Positions 10,401-17,662 of a stretch of 60,852 bases of DNA are shown here, piece after piece. This DNA comes from Bacteroidales bacterium. GTDB lineage: Bacteria; Bacteroidota; Bacteroidia; Bacteroidales; WCHB1-69. Numbering within the stretch: the stretch's first letter is position 1; the number at the start of each line of letters is the position of its first letter. A model generated the notes under the pieces. It was not told where the DNA came from, searched no databases, and saw only the letters and a list, made by a program, of their open reading frames with translations. Where the stretch lies: positions 1 to 60,852 of the forward strand of contig JAIKYR010000043.1 in assembly GCA_024682995.1 (NCBI GenBank), written 5' to 3'. The translations under genes and the position numbers were made by a program.

Positions 10401-13400
10401 TGTTGGTTCTGCACATCCGAAGAAAACAACACATCGGGTTTCTCCGCCTTCCCTGCAGGCATTGACAATAGAGTATTCGGCGAAAGCGCCTATTTTTGGA
10501 CTTCTTCGAGTGATGAATATGGATGGGAAGCACGCTGTCACTATATCTACTATGAGAGTTGTAGCATAGATAATTTCACCAATAACACAAATTATGGACG
10601 CTCTGTCCGATGCATTTATGGTACAGGATATAATATACCTGTCGTGAAAACCGCATCCGTTTCCAGTCTCGGCTATAGCAGTGTGGCCTGTGGTGGGGAA
10701 ATCACCTCCAACGGTGGCGCAAGCGTAACCCAACGTGGTGTATGCTGGAGCACCCAACCGAATCCGAGTATTGATTTCAATAATAACATTACTGTAAACG
10801 GCAACGGATCCGGCTCATTTAGCAGCAATGTCACCGGTTTAACTCCTGGCACCACCTATTATATGCGAGCATACGCCACCAACAGTGCCGGCACCGCTTA
10901 TGGACAGCAAGTCACATTTACCACACTGAATATACCTGTAATCACCACCAAACCCGTGACCAACATACTGGACAGTACCGCTGTTTGCGGCGGCGTCATC
11001 ACCTTTGTCGGCGACGGTCCCATTATGGCCAAAGGCGTATGCTGGAAAACTTCCGTGAATCCGACGGTTAATGACCATATTACCACAGACACCTCTGCGC
11101 AAGCCGACTTCAACTGTCTGCTGACGGAGCTCACACCCGGCACCCGCTATTATGTCCGGGCTTTCGCCACAAACGCTGGTGGAACCGTTTACGGGGCCCA
11201 AGAAAGTTTCTACACTTCAGATGTAAAACCAACCGTTTCCACCGATATGGTGTATGACATCACCACCAATTCTGCTATCGGTGGCGGCCACATCGTTTCC
11301 ACAGGTCTGTCCAACATCACGGCACAAGGTGTATGCTGGAGCACATCCTCAAATCCAACTATTGCCGACAACCACACATCCGACAGCATCGGCACCAGTG
11401 TTTTCTCAAGCAACATCACAGGGCTTGTCACAGGCACCTTGTACCATATCCGTGCCTACGCCACCAACAGTTCGGGTACTGGCTATGGAGAAGATGTGGC
11501 TTTTTTCACTTTAGGAAATCCTTCACAAGACAACCAGCCCTGCCCCAACACACCTACTTTGACCGACTTTGACGGCAACACCTATAACACGGTGAAGATT
11601 GGGCAACAGTGCTGGATGAAGGAGAACCTGCGAACCACCCATTACGCGAACGGCACAGCTATCCCTTCCGGCACCACGAGCAGTACTACAAGCCCATATT
11701 ATTATTACAACTCATCTTCTGGCATTGCTTTGGCTCAACGCGGCTATTTGTATAATTGGGCTGCTGCCATGCACGGTGAAAACTCCTCCGATGCCATTCC
11801 TTCCGGCGTTCAGGGAATCTGTCCCACAGGATGGCACTTGCCTTCCTCCAGCGAATGGAGACAACTCAACACCTATGTAGGTGCCCAAAGCCAATACCTT
11901 TGCAACGGCAATTCCAGATACATAGCCAAGGCGTTGGCCTCCACCACGGGATGGAACGAACATTACGATGATTGCACAGTGGGCAACATCCTTATGAACA
12001 ACAATGCCACTGGATTCTCTGCCATGCCTGTCGGATACTATACGTCTAATGGGAATCACAGCGTCGGCATCTTTACTGCCTTCTGGTCCTCCACCAACAG
12101 TTCTTCAGATTATACAAATATTCTCTCAATGAGTTCAATGTCACCGTATTCGGCCATAGGAACTGACAGGTCTGACTACTATTATTCTGTCCGCTGCCTG
12201 CAAAATGGAAGTATCAGTGGCCTGACAATTCCCACAATCACGACCAATAGTGTGAGCAACGTGATACCCACCTCTGCCCAATGTGGTGGTGATGTAATCT
12301 GCCATGACGAAGTGCCCATCACCGCCAAAGGTATCTGTTGGAGTACGGCGCACAATCCGACAACAGATGACAACCACACGTCTGATGGCAGTGGAGCAGG
12401 AAGTTTTGGCAGCAGTATGACAGGACTGACTCCCGGTGTCACATACTACGTGCGAGCATACGCCGTGAGCGATGCCCTCACCGCCTACGGCAATGAAATC
12501 TCCTTCACCACGCTGGCAGACGGAATACCCTGCGTGGGTGTTGAAACCGTTACCGACATTGACAGCAACGTTTACAATACGGTTCAGATTGGCCAACAAT
12601 GTTGGATGAAGGAAAATCTACGCACGACACACTATCCTGATGGAGAACTGATACCCATAGGTGGCACTTCACAAGACATGTATCCCACCCGTTATGCACC
12701 AGACAACAACATTGCCAACGTACCTGCATACGGATACCTTTACAGTTGGTCAGCAACCATGCATGGGGCCGCTTCCAGCAACTCAAACCCCAGTGGTGTG
12801 CAAGGAATCTGTCCCGATGGCTGGCATGTCCCAAGTCATGCGGAATGGCTCCAGCTTTTCAACTATGTTAGCAATCAAAGCGGTTATATGTGTTCAAAAA
12901 ACAATGGGTCGTCATCTTATGCTAAAGCATTGGCAGCCCCGACAGGATGGTTGGATTATGACTACAATACGGACACTTGGCCTGACGCATGCAGCCCCGG
13001 ATGGCGGCAACAGGGAAGCAACAACGCCACCGGCTTCTCCGCCATGCCCGCCGGATACCACCAAATGCATATTTACGGTTCTTTTGGCCGATTTGGTAAC
13101 TATTGGAGTTCAACCCAAAGTAGTGCCAACCAATGTCATGCCTATTTCTGGGGGTGGAGTTTGGATACGGTATGCATAACCACATTCACCTTTTTTGACT
13201 CGCTTGGCGTCTCTCGTAGTTCGTCTGTTCGCTGTATCCGCAATGCGAATTGGCTGCCTTCTGTTTCAACAAATCCCGTATCATGCAACACCAGCAACAA
13301 GGCTTTCATCAGTGGAAACATCTCAAACGAAGGATCAGCATCTGTCACTGCAAGAGGTGTTTGCTGGAGCACCTCCCACAACCCCACCATTTCCGACAGT

Positions 13401-14240
13401 CACACCAGTGATGGTACTGGCACTGGCTCTTTCAGCACTACAATCACCGGACTACAGCCTTCCACCACCTATTATGCAAGGGCGTATGCCACCAACCATT
13501 ACGGCACTGAATATGGTGATGAGATGAGTTTCACTACTCTTGCTTCCACCAATACGATTCCGGACGGCCAGCCCTGCCCATGCTCGGCTACCGTCACCGA
13601 CATTGACAGTAACACATACAACACGGTGAAGATAGGCAATCAATGCTGGATGAAAGAGAATCTGCGTGTTTTGCACTACGCTAATGGGGAAAACATCCCC
13701 ACTGGGACCCAAGGAAGCTATACCGTTTCCTATTATTACGATTATCCTTCTGGTTTTGCATTGGAGGATCGCGGATATCTGTACAACTGGGCAGCGGTAA
13801 TGCACGGTGTAAACAGCAGCACGGCAAATCCCAGCGGCGTACAAGGTGTCTGTCCAACCGGCTGGCATGTGCCAAGTGAGGCAGAATGGGATCAACTCAC
13901 CAGTTACATGGGCCAAGGCCAATATGCATGCGGAAATTCCAGTTTGTATTTTGCAAAAGCCTTGGCTACCACCACAGGATGGAACACCAGCACTGTCACC
14001 TGTGCGGTAGGCAACACCCCCAGCACGAATAACGCTTCAGGCTTCTCTGCATTCCCAGCAGGTCTTTGGTATAATGGAAGCACATCCAACACATCCGTTT
14101 TTGCCACATTCTGGACTTCTACAGAGGATGACAACAATCAAGCAAAGAGAAAAATTTTACTGAATTCAAGTGTCAGCATGAGCGGTGGAGGCATCCACGA
14201 CAAAAGATACGGCATGTCCGTCCGTTGCCTGCAAGACTAG
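4431..14240 (+). CDS. Giant secreted repeat protein: P domain, 17 Fn3-like repeats and 5 FISUMP domains, 3269 aa
   Basis: A signal peptide (FVFFLLIVCCQVSNAQ) is followed at about residues 87-164 by a module (VMPNPFDGRTRVNI ... GVLTRGDNIFEI ... VYVLSVITPSGTRSLKMV) that looks like a T9SS type-A sorting domain, but at the wrong end. A proprotein-convertase P-like domain spans about 331-562. Five FISUMP (Fibrobacter succinogenes major paralogous) domains begin near 576, 1852, 2370, 2701 and 3048, each with GxQCWMKENLR, GYLYNW, GWHLPS and SVRC. Seventeen beta-sandwich repeats of about 95 residues (RGVCWST...NPTI...GLTPGTTYYVRAYATN...YG...FTT) fill the remainder. The protein ends on a FISUMP domain with no C-terminal sorting signal. 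A surface adhesin or polymer-binding role is likely but unproven. It has its own -7 box and no operon partner. Confidence 0.9.
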   Translation: MNIKRFSFGNIIFVFFLLIVCCQVSNAQNTIELLFTGVDQHNNYVKINSIAIENLTRGWSETILFPDTVFTLEMGVGVEDYRQEGTMQVMPNPFDGRTRVNIPSFQNETVTMFLADINGKKCATFTGVLTRGDNIFEISLTTPQVYVLSVITPSGTRSLKMVNRGHAGTDRIRAESNTGKSAKVDLKSTSTHDFELGDEMRYTGHTSVNGITLQSSVVTQTQYISENITLVFDVASGSTHVTTDSIQLHSDGTLSCYGSVQSGQPILDRGFCYSTAHYPTIDDYRIQSGTGTGAFNSTITDLDPSLIWHIRAYATTAATTIYGAEYTLMVKINYTNTDTMFIPDGVACDGNCGRNSYINITNQPAGSTIQSIEDIRYFRLKMEHSWIGDLWISLSCPNQQSVTILKKNASSINGNCASAIPATALGWSTTDASHAHFGLYYEPDGYGHCNGDGSPIGECWNYCWSNAATQGYQYACGQGLVYESCNHLDNVDNPHGGASGSSSSNYVDSTNMATMTNVYHPDESFANLIGCPLNGIWSIQVVDAWASDNGYICEWELALNPNTPVFLSETEVSETPCPQAASVTDYDGNVYGTVAIGSQCWMRENLRTTHTASGTAIIPGNGTDAGTAHYYLPSASDSSGIYGHLYNWKAAENVCPDGWHLPSDSEWAQLTDFLGSLDTCVCGDNPNNVARAMASDTFWSPSSTPCAVGSDLSLNNISNFSTLPVGYTNGTPTAFGTTARFWTATSYNNDYAYYRSLYHDNGFVERNPYGDKAHGMSVRCILAKTPKVTTAAVTNVTDSTAVCGGEVTSIGGAPMTERGLCWSTHAYPTIGDNLVACGAGLGTFTGQMTGLIPGTTYYVRAYATNAAGTVYGASRTFSTLTIPTVTTQNVGNIWDSTATCGGNISYDGGSPVTTRGVCWGTAPNPTIADNHTSDGSGIGTFSSQLTGLVPGTDYNVRAYAINSIGIAYGEQKSFTTKSAPTITLNQATNILSLTASCTYYINSNGQMTITNRGICYSTTPNPTLNDSVIAGTANTGTLQLSGLTPGTTYYVRAYATNAIGTSYSAQISFTTQTIPTLTTAAVSDIDFFTATGGGEVLNTGVPAITARGVCWNTSPNPTIANSHTSDSTGFGTFVSQLTGLTIHTTYYVRAYATNSSGTGYGEQVTFTTLNIPTVTTKNVTNILDSTATCGGSLTSNGDGTLLATGICWSTAMSPTINDFVATDTSLQSNFTCTMTGLIPNTTYYVRAFATNGGGTAYGPQRNFTTKSLPTITLDSATNITSHTASCTYHVTFAGNMAVTARGICYSTTPNPTLQDSVIAGTSSNGTIQLTGLTASTTYYVRAYATNGIGTSYSNLISFTTLSIPTLTTAAVTDIDFFTATSGGEVLNTGVPAITARGVCWSTSSQPTIDDNHTSDSTGFGVFTSHLTGLVPNTTYYVRAYAINSAGINYGNQIVFATPRTPTVSTKTINNITDSSATCGGNVTSNGGAMLLATGVCWSTSQNPTINDFVVTDSTAQPNFTCVMTGLVPNTQYYVRAFATNGGGTSYGVQRSFITRAIPTIALDTITNIQSLSASCSYHLVYNGGVNVSDRGICYSTTPNPTLNDSVIASTANTGTLQLSGLIPGTTYYVRAYATNNFGTGYSNQISFTTLTIPTVITTPISDVSFFTATGGGEVLATGVPAITARGVCWSTEPYPTIADSLTSDSTGFGTFTSHLTGLTPGTTYHVRAYAINNSGISYGEDLTFTTVSVKTELITQYTDTTALAGGSLTPINGSTTANFGVSDWGICWSTTPNPSVHNNIILSTGTLTHFTCNMTNLTSGNAYCVRAFVTINGDTLYGNEVSFTTKEAGIQSCPGVATVTDIDGNTYNTVKIGDQCWTKENMRATRYSDGISIPLGNTSSGTPYHRYYPNDSIINVPVYGYMYDWPTTMHGGISTNATPIQGVCPNGWHVPSHAEWSSMEQYVSNHNTFTCNNSTPCTAKALASKRGWIGCWFCTSEENNTSGFSAFPAGIDNRVFGESAYFWTSSSDEYGWEARCHYIYYESCSIDNFTNNTNYGRSVRCIYGTGYNIPVVKTASVSSLGYSSVACGGEITSNGGASVTQRGVCWSTQPNPSIDFNNNITVNGNGSGSFSSNVTGLTPGTTYYMRAYATNSAGTAYGQQVTFTTLNIPVITTKPVTNILDSTAVCGGVITFVGDGPIMAKGVCWKTSVNPTVNDHITTDTSAQADFNCLLTELTPGTRYYVRAFATNAGGTVYGAQESFYTSDVKPTVSTDMVYDITTNSAIGGGHIVSTGLSNITAQGVCWSTSSNPTIADNHTSDSIGTSVFSSNITGLVTGTLYHIRAYATNSSGTGYGEDVAFFTLGNPSQDNQPCPNTPTLTDFDGNTYNTVKIGQQCWMKENLRTTHYANGTAIPSGTTSSTTSPYYYYNSSSGIALAQRGYLYNWAAAMHGENSSDAIPSGVQGICPTGWHLPSSSEWRQLNTYVGAQSQYLCNGNSRYIAKALASTTGWNEHYDDCTVGNILMNNNATGFSAMPVGYYTSNGNHSVGIFTAFWSSTNSSSDYTNILSMSSMSPYSAIGTDRSDYYYSVRCLQNGSISGLTIPTITTNSVSNVIPTSAQCGGDVICHDEVPITAKGICWSTAHNPTTDDNHTSDGSGAGSFGSSMTGLTPGVTYYVRAYAVSDALTAYGNEISFTTLADGIPCVGVETVTDIDSNVYNTVQIGQQCWMKENLRTTHYPDGELIPIGGTSQDMYPTRYAPDNNIANVPAYGYLYSWSATMHGAASSNSNPSGVQGICPDGWHVPSHAEWLQLFNYVSNQSGYMCSKNNGSSSYAKALAAPTGWLDYDYNTDTWPDACSPGWRQQGSNNATGFSAMPAGYHQMHIYGSFGRFGNYWSSTQSSANQCHAYFWGWSLDTVCITTFTFFDSLGVSRSSSVRCIRNANWLPSVSTNPVSCNTSNKAFISGNISNEGSASVTARGVCWSTSHNPTISDSHTSDGTGTGSFSTTITGLQPSTTYYARAYATNHYGTEYGDEMSFTTLASTNTIPDGQPCPCSATVTDIDSNTYNTVKIGNQCWMKENLRVLHYANGENIPTGTQGSYTVSYYYDYPSGFALEDRGYLYNWAAVMHGVNSSTANPSGVQGVCPTGWHVPSEAEWDQLTSYMGQGQYACGNSSLYFAKALATTTGWNTSTVTCAVGNTPSTNNASGFSAFPAGLWYNGSTSNTSVFATFWTSTEDDNNQAKRKILLNSSVSMSGGGIHDKRYGMSVRCLQD
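7368..9968 (+). repeat. Higher-order triad repeat inside the giant gene, three units of about 867 bp
   Basis: Three Fn3-like repeat subtypes recur in fixed order A-B-C three times. A carries GICYSTTPNPTL.DSVIA, B carries TSDSTGFG, and C carries LATG.CWST or a diverged version, with ..FTC.MT. A units start near 7368, 8234 and 9101, giving a period of about 867 bp (289 aa). The third C unit is the most diverged. This shows amplification of a three-domain block rather than single repeats. Confidence 0.8.
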
Positions 14241-14338
14241 AACCGGCCCAGAAAGGGCATCACGAGTAGAGCCACCAGATTCTGCGGCAGCTGCCAAAGG
14301 AACAATAACGCGAATATAAGACTGTTGCGGAGCATCAT
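14237..14338 (-). pseudogene. Truncated duplicate (33 codons) of the small membrane protein gene at 3896-4294
   Basis: About 97 bp starting directly after the giant gene's stop codon align without gaps to the 5' part of the gene at 3896-4294, with 83 of 97 bases matching by eye. The reading frame is MMLRNSLIFALLFLWQLPQN and continues to MPFLGRF before a stop that lies inside the giant gene's last codons. It keeps only the first membrane helix. Its ATG overlaps the stop of the upstream 257-aa gene (TGATG), so the ancestral pair was probably an operon. Silent-type changes between the copies suggest both were under selection before truncation. Confidence 0.75.
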
Positions 14339-15111
14339 CAATTCATCTTGCCTAATCGTATGCCAACTTTGACATAGCCGAAATGCAGATTGTTCTTTCG
14401 GCTAGCATGAAAAAGGGTATATCCCGCACTTACCGTAGCCCTTTGATACTCAAGGCCAAACCCCGCTTGTAATCGAAAGACAGTCATGGGGAAAAGATTA
14501 TAATACTGGCCCTGATAATACACCAATCCCCCAAAACGAGTTATGAAATCCGCTCCCAATGCCACCTCCATATAAGGATGGAATGCATTTTGTGAGGGAA
14601 AGAAGCCCCGAAGGTCCAACACAAGCGGGAAATTGGCCACATCAAAACCGGCATATCCGGCAGCGGGCGCTAAAAACAGAGCATCTATGCCAGACCCGAT
14701 TCCAATAAAAAACTTATCCCAACAACGGAATCCAAGCGCAACATTCAGCATTGGTCCGGCCTCCTCCTTCGTAAACAAACAGCCTCCCTCTATATAGGTC
14801 TGAAATATAACCTTGTTCACCAAATCATTTCCAGGTCTGTATTTGGGTTTGAGCATATATGATTCCGTCACAGCATCATTATACACCTCTTTTGTCCCAT
14901 TAGCATATTTTATATAAAAAACATCTTTCTTGGCAATCTGATACGAGGGGCCCTCCAAATTGTCCCATTTCTTATAAGTAATCTCATCAATGCCGACAAT
15001 AAGGACCTTAGCTTGTATTTCCTCCGCATTGAGCAGGACAATGACATCCTGGGCAAAAGAGGCGGAAAAGCAGGCAAAGAGAATGGCAAGTGTCAATATT
15101 ATGCGATTCAT
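14338..15111 (-). CDS. Outer-membrane beta-barrel-type hypothetical protein, 257 aa
   Basis: Signal peptide MNRIILTLAILFACFSASFAQ. The N-terminal third contains DVIVLLNAEEIQAKVLIVG, DEITYKKWDNLEGPSY and FYIKYANGTKEVY, a pattern seen ahead of small barrels in many Bacteroidetes envelope proteins. The remainder has alternating amphipathic strands and ends in GYVKVGIRLGKMN, consistent with an eight-strand or similar barrel. Function is unknown. A TATTTTTG -7 box lies 18 bp upstream of the ATG, and the gene is divergent from dnaK. The truncated membrane-protein copy follows with a stop-start overlap. Confidence 0.75.
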   Translation of the reverse strand: MNRIILTLAILFACFSASFAQDVIVLLNAEEIQAKVLIVGIDEITYKKWDNLEGPSYQIAKKDVFYIKYANGTKEVYNDAVTESYMLKPKYRPGNDLVNKVIFQTYIEGGCLFTKEEAGPMLNVALGFRCWDKFFIGIGSGIDALFLAPAAGYAGFDVANFPLVLDLRGFFPSQNAFHPYMEVALGADFITRFGGLVYYQGQYYNLFPMTVFRLQAGFGLEYQRATVSAGYTLFHASRKNNLHFGYVKVGIRLGKMN

Positions 15112-15128
15112 GCAGATTGTTTTTTCGG

Positions 15129-15136
15129 CAAAAATA
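15129..15136 (-). promoter_or_regulatory. Bacteroidetes -7 box for the 257-aa gene
   Basis: Reads TATTTTTG on the minus strand, 18 bp before the start codon. Confidence 0.5.
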
Positions 15137-15199
15137 CACTTTTTTCAAACACTCTTCCCCTCTGCCAAAATGTCAGCGTTTTCCACCCGATTCTTTTTT

Positions 15200-15215
15200 T
15201 GGCACAATTGTTGTA
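15200..15215 (+). promoter_or_regulatory. Possible sigma-54-like promoter of dnaK
   Basis: TGGCACAATTGTTGTA matches the -24/-12 consensus TGGCACGNNNNTTGCW with correct GG-to-G spacing (12 bp) but has T in place of the C of the -12 GC and A in place of one G. It lies 83 bp upstream of the dnaK ATG. No TAnnTTTG box was noticed in this gap for dnaK. No activator site was identified. Confidence 0.35.
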
Positions 15216-15297
15216 ACAATGTCCTCGCCGTTTTTGGACCAACGCAGGTTCAGAGGCGGGTAACAAACTGAAATAATAACAATTAAATAAAATTATC

Positions 15298-17232
15298 ATG
15301 GGAAAAATTATCGGAATTGACTTAGGAACTACAAACTCTTGCGTTGCCGTCATGGAAGGCAACGAAGCCACTGTCATCCCCAACAGCGAAGGCAGACGGA
15401 CCACGCCGTCCATCGTGGCTTTCGTGGGTGACAACGAACGTAAAATCGGTGATCCTGCCAAACGTCAGGCCATCACCAACCCCACCAAGACCATCTTCTC
15501 CATCAAGCGTTTCATGGGCGAGACCTACGACCGCGTCACGAAGGAGATTGAGCGCGTGCCCTACACCGTGGAACGCGCGGCCAACAACATGCCGAAGGTG
15601 AAAATCGACGACCGCGGCTACACCGCTCAAGAGATTTCCGCCATGATTCTTCAAAAGATGAAGAAAACGGCTGAAGACTATCTCGGCCAAGAAGTTACGG
15701 AAGCCGTCATCACGGTGCCGGCCTACTTCAGCGACTCGCAGCGTCAGGCCACCAAGGAGGCCGGTGAGATTGCCGGTCTCACGGTGAAGCGTATCATCAA
15801 CGAGCCTACCGCAGCCGCATTGGCCTACGGTCTGGACAAGAAGAAATCCGACTCCAAAGTGGCCGTGTTCGACCTCGGCGGCGGCACCTTCGATATCTCC
15901 ATCCTCGAGCTGGGCGACGGCGTATTCGAAGTGAAGTCCACCAACGGCGACACGCACCTCGGCGGCGACGACTTCGACCATAAGATCATCGACTGGCTGG
16001 CCAACGAGTTCATGAAAGACTACAACGTGGATTTGCGTAAGGACGCCATGGCCCTGCAACGTCTGAAAGAGGCTGCCGAGAAGGCCAAGATCGAGCTTTC
16101 CAGCTCCAACTCCACGGAAATCAACCTGCCGTACATCATGCCCATTGACGGCGTACCGCAACACCTGGTGCGCACGCTCACCCGTGCCCAGTTCGAACAG
16201 CTGTGCGACGACCTGATCCGCGCCACCATCGAGCCGTGCAAGAAGGCTCTGGCCGACGCCGGCTACACCACCTCCGATATTGACGAGGTGATCCTCGTGG
16301 GCGGCTCCACCCGTATCCCGGCCATCCAGGAAATCGTGGAAAAATTCTTCGGCAAGACCCCGTCCAAGGGTGTCAACCCCGATGAAGTAGTGGCCATCGG
16401 TGCTGCTATCCAAGGCGGTGTGCTCACCGGTGAGGTGAAGGACATCCTCCTGCTGGATGTGACCCCGCTGTCCCTCGGTTTGGAAACCCTCGGCGGCGTG
16501 ATGACCAAACTCATCGAAAGCAACACCACCATCCCGACCAAGAAGACGGAGACGTTCACCACGGCCGTTGATAACCAGACCTCTGTGGAAATCCACGTGC
16601 TGCAAGGCGAACGTCCGATGGCAGCCCAGAACAAGAGCATCGGCCGCTTCCACCTGGACGGCATCCCGGCCGCACAACGCGGCGTGCCGCAAATCGAAGT
16701 CACCTTCGACATCGACACCAACGGCATCCTCAGTGTGACAGCCAAAGACAAAGCCTCCGGCAAGGAACAGAAGATCCGCATCGAAGCCTCTTCCGGCCTC
16801 TCCGATGACGAAATCAAACGGATGAAGGCCGAGGCCGAAGCCAACGCCGATGCCGACAAAAAAGCCAAGGAGGAAATCGACAAGCTGAACGCCGCCGACA
16901 GCCTGGTGTTCCAGACCGAAAAGCAGCTCAAGGAGTTCGGCGACAAGGTGCCCGCTGACGACAAGGCCAAGATTGAGGCTGCGGCAGCCAAGCTGAGAAC
17001 CGCACACGACAACAAGGATTTCGCCGCCATTGACGCCGCCACGGCTGAGTTGCAGGGCGCTTGGCAGGCCGCTTCCGCCAAGATGTACCAACAGGGCGGT
17101 GCCCAACAGCCCGGCGCCGACTTCAACGCCGGTGGATTCAACCAGCAGGCTGGCCAACAAGGTCCGCAGGGTGGTACCCACAACGGCAACGACGGAGAAG
17201 TCCAAGACGTTGATTTCGAGGAGGTCCATTAG
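15298..17232 (+). CDS. dnaK: Chaperone DnaK (Hsp70), 644 aa
   Basis: Cytosolic ATP-dependent chaperone that binds exposed hydrophobic segments with DnaJ and GrpE. All Hsp70 signatures are present: [11 protein letters not shown] at the N-terminus, [14 protein letters not shown] near residue 195, and [12 protein letters not shown] near 335. The linker [13 protein letters not shown] leads into the substrate-binding domain, and the lid helices end in a Gln/Gly-rich tail and the conserved [10 protein letters not shown] terminus. Length is normal for the family. Neither dnaJ nor grpE is adjacent; it is monocistronic, with its own promoter gap and a strong terminator. Codon choice is more GC-biased than the neighbours, as expected of a highly expressed gene. 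Confidence 0.98.
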   Translation: MGKIIGIDLGTTNSCVAVMEGNEATVIPNSEGRRTTPSIVAFVGDNERKIGDPAKRQAITNPTKTIFSIKRFMGETYDRVTKEIERVPYTVERAANNMPKVKIDDRGYTAQEISAMILQKMKKTAEDYLGQEVTEAVITVPAYFSDSQRQATKEAGEIAGLTVKRIINEPTAAALAYGLDKKKSDSKVAVFDLGGGTFDISILELGDGVFEVKSTNGDTHLGGDDFDHKIIDWLANEFMKDYNVDLRKDAMALQRLKEAAEKAKIELSSSNSTEINLPYIMPIDGVPQHLVRTLTRAQFEQLCDDLIRATIEPCKKALADAGYTTSDIDEVILVGGSTRIPAIQEIVEKFFGKTPSKGVNPDEVVAIGAAIQGGVLTGEVKDILLLDVTPLSLGLETLGGVMTKLIESNTTIPTKKTETFTTAVDNQTSVEIHVLQGERPMAAQNKSIGRFHLDGIPAAQRGVPQIEVTFDIDTNGILSVTAKDKASGKEQKIRIEASSGLSDDEIKRMKAEAEANADADKKAKEEIDKLNAADSLVFQTEKQLKEFGDKVPADDKAKIEAAAAKLRTAHDNKDFAAIDAATAELQGAWQAASAKMYQQGGAQQPGADFNAGGFNQQAGQQGPQGGTHNGNDGEVQDVDFEEVH

Positions 17233-17241
17233 AAATCACAC

Positions 17242-17271
17242 TGTATAGACGCCATGAATCGCGTCTATACA
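17242..17271. repeat. Palindrome downstream of dnaK
   Basis: TGTATAGACGC and GCGTCTATACA form a perfect 11-bp stem around CATGAATC. It precedes the terminator and may protect the dnaK 3' end. The core resembles short palindromes dispersed in other genomes; this is from memory only. Confidence 0.6.
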
Positions 17272-17280
17272 AAACACCCC

Positions 17281-17317
17281 AACGGGTGCCGCTAAAAACG
17301 GTGCCCGTTTTTTTTTT
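17281..17317 (+). terminator. dnaK: dnaK rho-independent terminator
   Basis: AACGGGTGCCG pairs with CGGTGCCCGTT (11 bp including two G-U wobbles) around CTAAAAA, followed by a run of T. Confidence 0.85.
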
Positions 17318-17320
17318 AAA

Positions 17321-17579
17321 CAATGACATAGAAGTTGACCTATCATTATCCTTATGGCATCGCAGGATGTCAATTATCATAGCTGAATGATTTGTTCTTC
17401 ACCTATGATTGAGCGGGTGTCAGCAACGATCCATTGTCCGCACATCCGTGCGGGCATCTTAAAACTCCCCTTCTGTTGCAGAAGGGGAGTTGACTTCGTG
17501 CGGCACCAAGGTGCCACAAGCATTATTAACAATGGAAAAATGTCGCCATAATCTTCTTGGGTCAACTTCTATATCATTG
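17321..17579. mobile_element. MITE-like element with 20-bp terminal inverted repeats, 259 bp
   Basis: The left end CAATGACATAGAAGTTGACC and the reverse complement of the right end differ at one base (19 of 20). Partial similarity (TTATGGC) continues inward. The interior has no credible gene but holds three perfect hairpins: CCGCAC/GTGCGG, a 13-bp stem AACTCCCCTTCTG/CAGAAGGGGAGTT, and GGCACC/GGTGCC. No clear target-site duplication is visible. It sits in the convergent gap between dnaK and arcC, where insertion would be harmless. The parent transposase is not in the window. The ORF at 17377-17565 runs through the hairpins and is rejected as a gene. Confidence 0.6.
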
Positions 17580-17609
17580 CTTTTTATGAATAGACCTCTT
17601 TCGCCAAAC

Positions 17610-17640
17610 AAAAAAGGGAAGGATCCCCTTCCCTTTTTTT
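17610..17640. terminator. Bidirectional terminator downstream of arcC
   Basis: AAAAAAGGGAAGG pairs with CCTTCCCTTTTTT around a four-base loop, giving a T tail on both strands. It lies 22 bp past the arcC stop. Confidence 0.8.
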
Positions 17641-17662
17641 TGTAAATTATTTGCTATTGCGT

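Noticed and set aside
15322-17229. 635-aa open frame antisense to dnaK
   Set aside because: Mirror of a highly GC-biased gene; low-complexity Leu/Gly/Val/His composition, no start context and no family features.
17377-17565. 62-aa ORF inside the MITE-like element
   Set aside because: Passes through three perfect hairpins; the translation reflects palindromic DNA rather than a protein.
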